A stretch of DNA of 64,000 nt from Tubiluchus corallicola (Eukaryota > Priapulida > Priapulimorpha > Priapulimorphida > Tubiluchidae): positions 1,001,501 through 1,065,500 of the forward strand of contig JAQGDQ010000028.1 in assembly GCA_030141605.1 (NCBI GenBank). The letters are read 5' to 3'. The notes below the pieces were generated by a model. That model made no database searches. It had not been told where the DNA came from and saw only the letters and a list, made by a program, of their open reading frames with translations. Numbering within the stretch: position 1 is the first letter of the stretch; each line of letters opens with the position of its first letter. Below are positions 12,175 through 27,100 of this stretch, piece by piece. Both the position numbers and the translations under genes were made by a program.

Positions 12175-15100
12175 ATGTCCGCGACTAACACGTTGTGTTG
12201 GCGAAATAAACTTCTAGTTTTTTTAGTGCACCAAAGAAGTCTTTCATTATGTAACCGTTTAAAAATGGGTCGAAGGTTTAAACATACCAGTAGTTGGCGA
12301 AACATTAAGACTGGCAATGTGGAAGTTTACCTTGGCGGGAGGTAGGCCTTGATAAGCTGTTATACTTATAATTATTCTTAATTTAATGTTTTCCATAGAA
12401 ATAGGGATCTAGATTGTAACTGTAATACGCACACGACAATTAATACAGGTGCTGACATCTAGTCTTAAACTGTAATCCAACATACATGAACTTGGTCAGT
12501 GAACCATATTAGTACACCTTCCCCTAGTTTCAAATGTCTCGGGAACAGATAGTCAAACTAAACAACTAAACATCAATACAACAATACGAAAAGTTCAAAT
12601 TAACAAAGTTCACCATCCATATCTTTGTGGAGCTTTTCGCACACGTTTTCTACGACGCAACTCGACTGATGATTTATCTTCGGCGTTATCCTTGCACACC
12701 GTATCATCTGAGTCTGAAGCAATTGGTATGATGTCAAGGTGATATCTTCTCACATTTCCAGATTTTGTGTCCACAATATATAAATGATTATCACTTTCCC
12801 ACTTTTCTGAACTATAACGCTATCACGCTACTGCCTACTGGTCTTGAATATGTAGTTTGTCCTGCAGAAAGTGGTTTCATGCTCTATGCCAATAATCGCA
12901 TTTAACTCTTTTTCTACATTTAGAAATGCCAATGTGTCCTGTGTGGATTCTCTCAAGAATGTCGAGTCTTTCACCAGGTGGCATTACAATCCTGTTACCA
13001 TGCAGCAGCAACCCACGATATAGAGCGAGTTCATGCCAAATTTCCCAATACGGCTTCAACACAGTTTCAGTTGAAGAAAAATGTTTTGGCCAAGAAGACT
13101 GACACTACTCTTAAACTTTCCGACAGACTTCATCCAACTCTTGTGCTTCCTTGATATCTTGTAATCTTTGACAGCTGGCTGGCAACCTAGAAACCGCAAA
13201 TTATGAGAAAACTTCGCATACGGGTATTTGTATTTTCTCAAGGTCTTTACTTGTTGATTTACCACTCGTCATATGCTAAAGCAAGTCAGGCAGAAGGTTG
13301 GTTTGGTTATATCAGGAATGTCCGATACTTCATAGCTGTATCTCATTAAACAAAGTCTGAATCGTTGCATTATTCACATCTTTTGATGTCAAAATTGGGA
13401 TCAGCGGCTTGTGGTCTGTCTCCACGTAAAGCTGGCAAATTTATGGAAAGCGCATGCTATAGCAAGACACGTTCACTACACACTCTGTGCCAGTCAGTGC
13501 AGGTGATACTGCTGCTACAGGCTTATGAGATCCATCTCTTTTTATCTGACTTAACTGCACTCCCATGCCACAGTAACTTGAATCTGAAGAAATAATGGTT
13601 TTCAAAGACATGTCAGTGCAGCATATTTAGTTGAATACTTGCAAAATTGGTTTATTGCCTCAAGAAAGCTCTGTAGTTCTTTAACACATTTTGGCTCTGG
13701 CAGTTGCAGTAGAGTGTCACCACTCAATAGTGTGGTGATCTGGTCGAATGTCTTGTGCGTCGATGACGTTTCCAAGAAGGTTTTATGCTCTTTTGACCAA
13801 AAACACATTTTTCCTCATTCAAGGTCATTCCAGAGTCAGCAATGTGCTTCAAGACTGCGTCTAAAATGTGATCATGTGCTTCCGTGATTTCACCGAAAAT
13901 TAGAATATTGTCCATTTGAACTACCACGTTAAGAATTCTACCTAAGATGTCTGACATCTGCCGCTGAAACACTTCTGGAGCTGAACACAAACGGAGCTAA
14001 AAGCAATAAGAAATGTTGTTAATTTCTGTGATTCTGGAGATAACTCAATTTGCCAGTAACCACAATTAGCATCCAGTTTTGAAAACATCATTTTCTAGGT
14101 AATGGTTTACTATTGGAGTGGGCATGTAATTGTGAAAAAATCTTGTAAGTGATAAACATGACTAAGTTAAATGTTGGATTTGTTTTCCAGGCCAATGAAA
14201 TTTGCAACTGGCAAACTTGCAAGATTTGCTGATGGTTGTGCAACTGTTCAGGTATGTCTCTTTACTCGTTTGTTATCAGGGTCTTAGTGATGACAATTGA
14301 TATTAGATATTACTTGATTTTTTTCTATTACAAAATATAATAAATGTTCAGTTTCTAACAGTTTTTGTGGCATGTGTTGTGTGCAAGAAAGTAAAATAGC
14401 CATGTAATGCAAGATTTTTGTAGTTTACATTACGTCACAAAAAAGTGAATTATTTTATGGTTCCTCTCATGTAGATGTGTATACATGTGTGTGCTGGTGT
14501 GTGTACAGTTATACTGTATATAGCAATATATTATAACTTACAAACACACATATGTACATACCTATATATATAGCTCAATAGTATCTGGTAGCACGTTGCT
14601 TTCATATTATATACACTATATAAAGCAACATGTTACCAGATTTAATCTACATCATCGGATGCACAGATGCACACATTTGAAATACATTTATTGTTATATA
14701 TTGCATGAAAGCAACATGCTATCAGATTTAATCTACATTATCGAATGCATAAATGCACACATTTGAACTACATTTATTGTTATATATTGCATGAAAGCAA
14801 CATGCTATCAGATTTAATCTACATTATCGAATGCACAAATGCACACATTTGAACTACATTTATTGTCTTACATTTTTATTAGTATTTATAAGTTTGTTAG
14901 TATTAATTGACATTTATTGCTGAATTTATTTATTATCAAATTATTAGTACGATGTCTTAGTTAATGACATTATCCTGCCCAATGTCGCTCAAAGCTGTTC
15001 AATTGTTAAGGACATTTGAAGTAGTTCTCTGTGTTTGCACACTCTGTATCAGGCCACCATTTACGATCTCCGTCAAGCAATTTTTCTTCTATTGGTAACG

Positions 15101-18100
15101 CATCACGTAACTTCTTGGCTTGTTAAAAACTGGAATTATAGAAAAAGCTTCAGCTGGGTAGATCTTGTGTCACACAGTCACTAATTCTAATAATTATTTT
15201 TATGCTTTCCATTTTGTTTTAGCTAGGGGATACATCAGTCATGGTGACAGCTGTTAGTAAAACTAAAGCATCAACATCAACATTTTTGCCACTTACAGTA
15301 AGTTTATTATTTCAGAAGTATAACTGTATAACTGGCAGCAAATTCATTAAATGTGTATCACAAACCAATTGTTGATTCACATGGCGCTGTTTGTAATTGT
15401 TACTAATTGAGGTGTCTAGAAAATTGACATGTTATAGGTTCTCATTCATCTGCATTTGTGTACATTTATTTATTAAATAAGAGATTTATTACCATCACCA
15501 ATTGTCTTTCATCATCTGCAAACATTCCACATGGTAAGTTTAGTGATGTGTTAAACAGTTTAGTACTAGTTTAATACTAATCATTTACACGTTAAGTACT
15601 TATTAAGAACATCCCAATTACTAAATGATTATCTTCCATTATCTTGCAGAAAACAGTCATTCGTTTGAAACAAGATGCTTGAAAATGTGTAGTAGCATTT
15701 GCTAAAGAAAAAATTGCTGCAAATTGCTATTGCTTAAAACGTAGCTGCTATTGCTTAAAATTTCCAGTGTGTGCTTTCACTGTTTAATACTGAAGAATGC
15801 TTAGCCTTGGTTTTAACTTATTTTCCAAATGAAAGATAATAGAAAATGGTTTGTCGTTGACAAATTTTTTTTGAATATAGGTTGATTATAGACAAAAGGC
15901 TGCAGCTGCTGGAAGAATACCGACAAACTTTCTTCGCCGAGAATTAGGGCCAACTGATCACGAGATATTGATTAGTCGAGCGATTGATCGATCGATACGG
16001 CCATTATTTCATGCTGGATATTTTTACGAGACGCAGGTAAATGATGAAGATTGTTGCTTTGTGACAAATGGTTGCCGTTAGTTTTTTATGAATCACTAGA
16101 AATCCGATATTTTTTACTGTGTGAAATCCATATACTTAAATATAATAATTATAGATGTTAATTATTTTAAAGTCTTCGATTGGAGTAATAGGTTTGTGTT
16201 TTGGTCTATTTAAAAGAAAACTGGACAATTGTGTAGACATTAGTTAATATAAAGTATGCTGTAAAATATTCAAAACTACAAAAGCTTTTTTAAATCAAAA
16301 CTTAGATTAAATAATTACCTTGGATAGGTAAATTTTGTTAAACTTTCAAAGCTATGTACGGCTCAGCGAATCTACTAAGACTGGCAATGGTGCTTTTTTG
16401 TCGCAATCACGTGGCCGACAAATAGGCGCAGTACCGTGATAAGCATGTTCAAGAACTGCAGTGTTTGTCTGTGATGTCGGTGTGACGTAGAGCTCATTTT
16501 CGTGACATCACATAACCATGTTATAGCAATCTTCCCTTACGCAAACATGCTTGACCCACAGGGAAGATGCCTACCACTGCACAAACTGTGGGTAGTTTGT
16601 GACGTAAGCGATAGCTGTGTTCAGTTTCCGTTAATTAACTTTCTAAGGTAATTATTCAAATATTAGAAACAATTGTCAACTTTTATAGGCAATAAAATGT
16701 ACATTTTCGACAGTAAATTAAAATGAGATTGAGTCTAATAAATCGTCCGGTTTTCCTTTAAATAGCCATGTTTGTTACATTGTGTGCTTAACACCAAAGT
16801 TAATGAACATCAGCCCTGGTGGTAAATAAGCTGATTGCCGTGTTCAATACTATATTCTATTGACATCCTGACGTGTGTGAACACCTCTGCCATTCGCTGT
16901 GTCCAGTGTATGATCAGAATTGATTAGCCTTGATGATGAGGCAGGTTCCGGCTTCCGTCACAGCTGTCCATGTCAACTAGATCCTATTATTTGAGTGTTG
17001 AATTCCAGTTTATGCTGGTTAGTGGTAGTGGTGAAATTAAAACCGTTGCAAAAGCCTAAAACTGCTGTTTTAGTAACCCATTAACCCATTCCTCTATTGT
17101 CATTTTTCAGGTCTATTGTAATTTATTAGCTGTAGATGGAATCAATGATCCAGACATTGTTAGTATTAACGGAGCTTCAACTGCTTTAGCATTATCGGAT
17201 ATCCCGTGGGCTGGACCTATCGGTACATCATTTTTCTATACAGTCAACTCTGCTTAATTTGTAGGCAGTCACACAGTGATTATAAATCTGCCTGTTGGAG
17301 CTAAACAAGTTTTCCAACAGTTAGTTATCAATGATCCTTCATTATTATAGCACATAAGCTGTAAACTTGTAGAATCCAAAATGCAATTAACCCAAAATTG
17401 TGAAAGTAATAACCCAAATTTAGTGGAAAGAGCTCAATGGGATTTTCAGATGTGATGTGATGTGAAAAAAACGAAACTAAGAATTAACCAGATGCGTGAT
17501 AAGCAGAGAGTTAACTATATATTGTAGTCTAAATTTCATCTTGTCTGTTATGGATGATAAGTTTCTGTACTATTGATTATTTATTCCAAAGAAGCCACAT
17601 GACAATCTAATAACAGTTATTGATGGATTAATTTCACACTCACAGTAGATAAATTTCTCAATTTTGATTCTACATATATCTGATACAGAAGCCAAAGGTT
17701 CACCACTGCACATTATTTAATATACAGTTTTCCGCGGTAAGAGTTTAAATGCCGAGAGCTTCATAAAAGTTCTTTTTATTTTCAGGTGCTGTACGTGTGG
17801 GTATAATTGATAGAAATATTGTAATTAATCCAACACGGAGACAGTTATCAGAGAGCATGCTCAATTTACTCGTTACAGGAACAACAGACAAACGTATAGG
17901 TAGAAATATTGTTTTTAGAAAATATTTTCTTAAATATTTACAGGTTAACATTTACAGTTTTTCATAAAAATATTACGACATGTAAAAATAAATTTCTTTG
18001 ATAAATAATTCTAAAATATCTATGTGTACACTTTTTTACAAATGTTCATGCCAGTAATTCATATTGATTATACATTCCGTAATGCAATAAATTATACACA

Positions 18101-21100
18101 CTAATACACTGAATTAAACTAATACAAATTATATTTTTATGAATTATATTAAATTTTTGGATGTTTCAAAATAAGAAAGGCCTCCTAATATTTAATTTTG
18201 AGTAAAAATGCCAGACTTCATTGACAAATGTAATTTTTTGACCGAGTTTGTAGTTTTTCGTCTTTTCTAAAAACATGTAAACTGACACAGAATTTAACAT
18301 TTGAATTACTATGTGAATTTGCATTAGAAAGAATTCCTTGTTCTTAAATGAATTGAGTGGGATAAAGTTTTGTAAACTCAACTAATGAATTGCGTAATGA
18401 TGAAAGTTTTAATATTATTTTTAACTTTACATATGTGACATTTACAAAAAATAAATTTGCATGCATTCAAAATTTGGTTGAATAGAAACCTATCCTCATA
18501 TCCATGAAAAAACGTTAGTGAGAAATAAACATGTACAATAACATCGGAATTGTTTTGCAGTATAATACCTGTTTCCTGTTTTGTGTCTTTTAGTCTTGTA
18601 ACTTGCCCTTTCAGTTATGCTAGAAGGATCAGCAGAAAATGTTTCACAAGAGGATTTACTAAAAGCCATTTCACATGGCTTGGACGAGGCGCAAGTGGTG
18701 GCGCAAGAAATTGCTCGATTAGCAGAAGAATGCGGCAAAGAAAAGCGAGTGCCACTCAAATATTTCGTCGCCAGCAATGAACTCGTTGTTGCTGCAAAGC
18801 TGTAAGCAGATCAGAATTTGGATTTTTTTGTTTGTTCAGTTGTCTTATTCCTGTTAACACCTAAATAAATTCTTTGGTAAGCGACTAGTCACTGTATTAG
18901 TACTTGTTATAATGTTTCTGCAGTAGTTCTGGTAACAAAACCACTACCAGTCTGAAAGCATCATTATAAATAATCTGTAAGAGTATTTTCATTTTAATTT
19001 TATGAATATTTAAAATGTCAAAGAATTCCGGATGCAAGTTGCTTGTCAAAAATTGTACTGTATGTCTTGAAAATAAATTTTTGATTGCCTTAGATGTGTA
19101 AACACTTGGTGCTGGTTTAAGGGCTTCACTTTTGAAAACTGCTGGTTTCCATTTTGCACATTTTACCAAACAATCTTGATTTGATTAAAATTATTTTCAA
19201 ATCTAAATCTAAGGAATTTGTAAATATTTAAAAGTTGAAAATAAGTTGGAAAAATAAAAATCTCCAAAATGATATTTTTTAAAAATCAACAAAATGACAT
19301 TTTACAAAAATCACCAAAATAACATTTTTGAGCATTATTTTTAATTTCTAAAAATCTGTACAGGTAATTGTTGCAAACTAAGTTTACTACTTTCTTTACC
19401 TTCAATTATTTTTTAATTCATCCTTGCATGAAAAGTTGAATGATCATATAAAAGATGCATCTAGCAAATATACACACGCTCCTCTATGCTCGTTTGCAAG
19501 TCTCGATATTGAGGCATTTAAAAATGTGATACTTAAATTCTTTCATTTTTGTAAAAAGATTTAATTGGAGACCTAAGGATAAACCTGCTGTCATTGAAAT
19601 TTAAATTTCTGATTTCTGTTTATTTTTTCTACGGTCGGCATTGCTACTGCAAATCTTTTAAACTAAAAAACTTCTAATGATTTACTTGGTTTTGGAAATT
19701 TGTTTCATAAAAAAAATTTTTAATTTGCGATTGGAAGGACTAAATTTTAGAAACTTAAGATAAAATTTAGTGATTTATAAATTTTTTCTATGATTGTTAA
19801 GGCCCTAAAACAGTAGAAAACTGTTTCCATGTTTCCATTTAGTTTTTAATTATGCATTTAACTGTGTCAAGAACTACATTTTTTACAGTTATGCTTAGGA
19901 ATGCAGTGCTGTATCTATTTTGTAAGTTAATTTGTTCAAGCGGTTATGTGCTTACTTTTGGTAAACTTTGATTTGTCTGAGGTTTTTCTTTAAATATATT
20001 TCTTGACTTTGCAATAAAGTTCATGGTTGTCAAACACTAAGGTTCATTGTGCTGTATAGTCCTGCCCCGGTCATTTTATGTGTAAATGCGTATAGATGAT
20101 GCGGTCTTTTGTTATAACTTAAAATCATCATAGCTGAAACGAACAGTGTTAGAAATTTTATATATCAGTGAATAAGCTTTTCTTAAGCAGCTAATATTAG
20201 ATAATAATATATCTGTAAAAATGCGAGTTACAAACAATTAGAAATGTGTTAGGCAACAAGTTAATTGTTTTTTTGCCTTTTTCTCAGTTTAGGGGAGACA
20301 CGGGTAAGAGAAGTTTTTCTAGACAACATACATGATAAGGTAAGGGTGAGTTTACAGTTAAATTTTGTTATAATGCCAACCTCACTTAATAACCAAATTT
20401 TTAGCAAAACAAAATATGTGCATTGGTATAGATATGTATGGATTAATGCACCTCGCTATAATGCCAAACTCGCTTGGCACCAACTTTATTTTGCCTTAAC
20501 AAGGTAGGTGGCATAAAGAGGTTTGACTGTAGTTTAACTACAAAGCCTTTGCCATAGGTGTTTCTGTCAGGCCATTTGGGCTTTAATAAATATAGTTAAC
20601 AGTATTATGAAACTAATAACTTACTTTTTCGTTTTGATGAATGGAGTTTTTTAGTGATGAAAAAGCACAAGAAAGAACCTGAAAAAAACTTACTTTGCTT
20701 ACCAAATTATTTGTCTTGTTTTTTTTACAATCCTGCCAGAAAAGTGTTACAGTTGTGTTAAGAATAGTTTATAATTATATTATTATCAGAATATTTCTTG
20801 ACTTTATCAATTTCTTTTTCATTACTAGACATTCCCCATGTTTTATTTTTCTTTGGCTTTCATAATGATTAACTGAATTATTTTCATTTTGTCTGTATTG
20901 GTCTTATCTGTATCTAATATTAATTTTTCTGCCCCTTGAATTTATGTTCATGATTCCTCACATGTCTCTGGATGTAATGTACAAATTCAGGTTTATCTGT
21001 GCATTTGTATGTAAGTGGTTAAAAAATGGTGTATTGAGCCTAGTTCAAATTTAAGTTCGGGTAACACTTTCCTTAATATAGATATCTCGAGATGAAGCCA

Positions 21101-24100
21101 TCAACAGGATACGTCTGGATGTGATGGAAAAACTGCAGCAGAACATTCCTGCAGCAGAACAGTTTAATGTAATGGAAGCGTTCGGCACAATGGTTAAAGA
21201 TGTTTTTAGGAATCTGATTTTAGACGAGAATAGAAGGTTGAACTACATTTACTTTTTAACATTTTTGTACACATATGAACTTAGAGTTATTTTAATTTTT
21301 TACTTACTGCCTACAAGGTGTTTAGCATTCGAATATTAATGCTGAATAGGCCATTTAGCAAGATAGGGGAACTTTTTAGCCGAGCACAGCAGAAACTCGA
21401 GAGAGAACGGGGGAGAGCGAGATTCAGATAGTGTGGGGGCAAACAGGCAGAGAGGGGAGGAAGGCAATCAGCCAGGAAGGATAAAGAGAGTTTTGAAATG
21501 CTGGCACTATCCTGTAAAGTAACAGATAAATCGTGCTGCATGGAGGGATTGTTCCAGTGGCAAAATGAATCCCAATGAACCCAAGAAATGTAGTTCATTT
21601 TGTACAGGAGTATTTTCTAAATTTACCAGTAAAAGCAAATAAACGTTCATTGTTATTTTGACCAGACCAGATGGTTTAGTCTAGTGGCAATGTGTCCACT
21701 TTCAATCTGGGAGGTTGTGAGCTGGGTCGTACCGCATACTTTAAAAATGATACCTGCTGTTGCCCTGCCCGGCACGTGGTATTAAGGGTAAAAGTGAGGT
21801 AATAATAATCTCTGTTATGTAGTTGTAGTTTGTTATTTATAGTTGGCGATAATTAGCTCTTTGAGCTAATGTTAATTGTTCATCCAAAATAATAAAATTT
21901 TTATTTATTTAAATTTTGACTTTAAATAAAGATTATTATTATTGTTGTTGTTGTTGTTGTTGTTGTGGTTGTTGTTGTTGTTATTATTAGGCAGTAACGT
22001 CTTGGTAATGTTATTCTGATATTATATGTAGGTGCGATGGTAGGGATTTAACAGAATTGCGTGATATCTCTTGTGATGTGGACATCTATAAACCTCTGCA
22101 TGGGTCAGCTTTATTTCAGCGAGGTCAGACGCAGTGTCTTTGTACAGTGACATTTGATTCGTTGGAGTCAGCCTTTAAGTCTGATCCAATATCTGTCATA
22201 GCTGGGTGAGTTGTGCAGCTATACATCATTGTCATATTGAATTAGCATAAGCACCTGTTAAAAAATCTATTGCAGACACCAAAAAAAGAAGAAAAGCATA
22301 AGGCAAGTGTGTATTTGGCTGCACAAGATAAGCAATGCTGAATCTTGCTCTTAACTGGATGTGGTACTACCGATCTGTGAATCTGCTTTTGGTAGCTTTT
22401 CTAGTTTAAGGAGGATGTATACACAACTGAAAAGGACTAAGATCCCATTACTTTATTAGTCTTTTATTTTAAAATATCTTTGGCAATCAGTTAGATGCTA
22501 ATTCTAGCTTGTGGGGCTAGAGCGATCAGCATTAAGATATTGCCTTGCAGTTGTCAATTTGCATATGAACAGCTGTTGACTAAGAAAAGTTTTTGTATTT
22601 AATCAGCTCTCTAGTCTTGAATAGCTTCTATTATCTTATTATGCCATGCATTTGCTGAGAATCCGAGTTGCGTTGTTGCGTATCCGAGAAATCTGACACA
22701 CAACCAATATGTGTCCGGCTTCAGTAAATAAGTATGCAACAACTGCTCATGTAAATGATATATCTCATATAAAAAATTGTATGATAAACTGTACAATATG
22801 AATGAAAGGACCACTACACACACACGTGTGAGTAGTCATTTCCAATAGTCATTTCTGCGAATCTCATTAATCGCTGTAATTTTAGTCACAGCAGCCTCCC
22901 CGACTGGGGTACATTAAAAAGCATTTATTTGGAACTTTTTTCGTAGTAGAAGAAATTTATTAAATAAACATCAGATGAACACTTTTTTGATACAGACTTG
23001 GCACCACATTGATAGTGTATAGCTCGTAATCTAGTTTCATTAGCAGTTTATAACACACAACCTCGATTATCTCTAGTGCATCTTGAGATATTCTTTTTCG
23101 CCATTCGTCAGTCGAGTCCAGCTTTGCTCTTCTCCTGTACAAACAATGAACAAAAACTATGTATTAAGTTATCATTAATAGCTTATAATTGCAGAAAACA
23201 TTTAAAAAAGCAAATACACATCTGCTTTTAGTGCTGTATCTTTGACTAAATTTCATTCTCATTTTTTAATTTAGGTATGTAGTAGTTTAGAGGGAGCGAA
23301 GTGGAACACTATTTCTCTTGATAAAAAACCTTAACCTATCCATATACATGTATCTATCCATAATACATTCATCTCATAGCTCCACTTAGTAAGTTTTTTG
23401 CGACCACACCACTGTTTTAGTAAATTTACTGAGCAAGCTTTTTTTAAGAGCAGTGGCAAAAACTTTATTAGGAAACTGGTCCAATAGCTACTTTCAGTGT
23501 AAATATGGTGCAAATTTCTAGTTGCAAGAAACTTAAGGAATTAAATTAATGTAAAGAAGCAATATATTACGTGCGCAGTAATGCGAATCCTTTTGATGTA
23601 GCTTTCTTCACCCAAGCCTTTACGTTTGGATGGATATCCACGTCCAGGAATCTGTAAAGTGTTTCTGTCATGACGAATGGATGATTAAGCACATCTTCAT
23701 ACCTGTAAAATTTATAAAAGTCACTATTTAAAAAAACAAGAGGTTGTTGTTGGTTTAACACACAACTGCACGTGCTTAAAATCATGTTAGAGCAGTGGCA
23801 CTTATTATGTTGTGAGACCACAAGTCACTGCCGTCTTTTCAGTTTGCTGAACAGTGGACACGTTAAATGTATACTTTACATGCATGAGGCATTTTAATTA
23901 CTGTATTGTATTTAAATGTAATTAAGCATTTTTCTGGAAAGTACTGCTAGAAAAGTTGCTTCTGAATGTTTTCATTCTGTATTGTTGAGGAAGAATGTTT
24001 CATTAAATGATAGTAGTACCTTTGCCGATTCACTGTCTGATCTTAGAGGATTATGCTTGGCAACTACTATTTTTACTAATTACATTTAACTACATTCATT

Positions 24101-27100
24101 CGGCATTTGTGTTACACTTTTAAGTTCTGCATGCCTGCTTGTAAAATGCTCAGCTGTATGAAAAAAAGTGTGACCCTATTTTATGACAGAAGTTTCTCAC
24201 AAAATGTTAATATTAAAAATATCTAAATGTAATATTCCTTTCAAACACCAGTACTTCACTGAAAACACCGGTAATATTCACCTGCTGAATAGCTATATAC
24301 AGTATTATTCCGCACTTGTTTGCCTTTCGTTAAATTTGAAAAATTAGTTCCATATCATACGAATTTGCTCAAAGGCATAAAGGAGCACCGCAGTTTACGC
24401 ATAACTTTCATTCATGGTTTTGCCTATTCTTGTTAGTCGATACACTAAAACAGAACCTCTAGTTTTTGTCTAAATAAGTCTTTACATTAATCAATTTATA
24501 CAAAATAAAAACGCAAAATAATATACATTATTATTAATTAATCTGTCATCTGTCGTCGGCGACTATTTGTGTGTCAAAGAATATTAGGCCTAATTTGTTA
24601 AATCATAGAACACCATCTTTCATTAATAGTAATACACCATATTCGTGGCCACAGTACAGTACCACAGTTAATGTCGGCTGTGCGTTTAAGGTGAGTCTGT
24701 GAACCAGCAGAGGTGTTTTAAGCACGTTTGGATTTGTACTCCATCTATGAAGTAAACAGTCAGGTTCAGTGTGGCAACCAGCTTTGGTGCCATTCTTAAC
24801 TTTTTTGCTAAGCATGACACTACGACAAATAAGGCTGTGCACCTCTTATTAGCAAAATTAATTAACACTTACCTAATCCGCATATATCTATCCGGGTAAA
24901 GTTTTTTTATTTTTTCTCCTGCGTCATAATCGTCATTCATGGCCTTGCATACAGATTTAGCTTGCTTAGCCAGCCGCTGTCGCTGTATTCTTGATTGTGC
25001 TGTAATAGTGTACCATCTCATTGCATTTATCATGGCTCGCGGATCACGGACCAAGTGTATGATTTTTACATCGAGTCTTGTATCATATAAGAGAGGCTCT
25101 GTATCTACCATTGATGTTCTTATTGTCTTTGCCACGGCTATCTTGTGTTGCGAACAAGCTTTTGGATAAAGTATTTTGCTGTTCTTCGTAAATGCTGCAT
25201 TAGAGAGCTTATTGCAAAACGCGTTCAAAAATATGATCTGAGTAGTGCATTCACTAAACTTTTGTATGGCTTTCATTTGCTTAAACAGCATCCCTTGTTG
25301 CCTGTATTTTGGCAGCGGATAAAATCTGTCACTTCTGCATAGAAGAGAATTTGTCAGAATTCTCTGCTTTAACAGGGACACATTTTGCCCTTTGAGATGT
25401 TTTTGAAAACCTAGAGTCGGTGTAGAGATGTTTGCTTTGTATAAAAACAACGCGTGTAAAGGTTCATAGATGTAGAAGATTTCTGGATTGTTGTTGAAAA
25501 GGTTGCCAACAAATGTAGATCCTGTCTGATACCTGCTCACTATGACAGCTGACTTTTTTCTTCCCAATGGCTGATTGTGCCAACTGTTATATACTAAAAA
25601 TGTTATATAATTTTGGCTTAAGTTCATTCAAAAGTAAGCAGAAACTTATTTTGAGTGCAGTGAATAATTTCTTAGAGAAATTTTACTTAGTTCAGTAGCT
25701 GTATTAAACACGAGCTTCGTTGAAGAAACAAACTCTTGCTTCAATTGTGCAAATTTAAACTCACAATAAGTCTGAAGAATAACCAAGTTATCAGAAATTC
25801 ACATAACAAAAAATAAGAAATTTTTATTTGCCAATTATAAAGAGATGGTGTTTACAAAGTGTAAGTGCCACTGATCTCAGCATCAAAATGAAAGGCTAAA
25901 AGTATTATTAGGAACTCAGCTCCATTCTAATGCTGGCTGATAATGTTGTTCTTTCTCGATGTAAACTGAACTTAATATTTCAAAGTCAGTAAGTTATATT
26001 TTGAAGAAATTTAATTTTTTCATAAATATTTCGATTTGTTATCAGTTGTTACTAGTTGTATATGCTCGTGCTTAGTGGTTGCAATATATTTAACTTGCTG
26101 GTAGTGCGCTTACCTGACTTACTTCCTTCAAATTTCTTAACAAGGAGGTGTACATCTGCCCGCACCACACCTTAATTTTGACTTTAGCATTATTGCGAGG
26201 CATGGTGCCAGTGAGCAGTAAAGTTTCTTCTGTTGCTGTGTGAAGTAGTATTACAGTAAGATGCTAGTTCTAACCAAGAATCTGGGGCCGGGTTAACTAA
26301 CATGTTCATAAGAATTTTCTTAGAAACTGCCTAGGAATTTTTTTGTGAAGTTTGTAAGCAGTTTTGTGAATCCATCTCTGATGTAGTTTACATTCTCAAT
26401 TTGCAAAATTATAACTTATTTTAGTTAGCCTTACCATTACATGAATTACAAATATAAAATAACAGTTATGTATGAATAGTTTTATGAAAGCAGCCTCACC
26501 TTCTCTGTTCATTTTTCTTTTTACATTTTCACTTTGATAACTGACAAGTAAAAAAGATGGTACAAATATCGCTAACATGGAGATAGCTACAATGAGTTTT
26601 AGAGACACGCTTTTTGTTGTCCATCCACTTTTCCGTGAATGACGGCGTTTCTTCGCCATTTCTTCTTAACAAAAACCAACAGTATTAACGAAAAATCAAG
26701 GAAACAACTTGGCACCTCTTGTAATTTAATCACACTGTTACTGTGAATCAGCTTTGCTATAGCTGCAGTTTGGTAGTCTTGCTGTAGACTGTACTGTCAT
26801 TGTTATGCTGTACATTGTCAAAGTCATTGTTTATTGATCACATTGCCTACAGTCTGGGCTACAGTGCCTTATGAAATGTTATGAATTTAGCTGGAAGTCT
26901 TGTCCCCTTCTATAATTTAGATGTCTACATTTCCACATCCGTGGCATTGAATTTCTGAAACCTATTGACTCGATTGCAATGGCATGAATGCAACTTGCAT
27001 TTTAGTTTGTTTGTTGATTCCTAAATTAAAGTTAGTTTATAATACATGTAATTTGATCGTTGGACAATTTCATTTATTTTTTGTATAATTCTACTACATA

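Larger units (their letters stand above)
16037..22031 (+). other. PNPT1 introns 4-9
   Basis: Non-coding gaps 16037-17110, 17223-17785, 17900-18614, 18802-20287, 20340-21081 and 21237-22031. They are AT-rich. Near 19258-19330 a word close to AAAAATCACCAAAATGACATTTT repeats about 2.7 times. Intron 9 (21237-22031) holds a tRNA-derived SINE and a trinucleotide microsatellite, listed separately. No other gene is visible; the short frames near 17745, 18166 and 18897 lack any recognisable motif. Confidence 0.6.

Noticed and set aside
14622-14868. CRISPR array
   Set aside because: The units are directly abutting 86-bp tandem copies without unique spacers, in an animal intron.
18496-18780. Overlapping frames on both strands around 18.5-18.8 kb
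   Set aside because: They are shadows of PNPT1 exon 7 (18615-18801).
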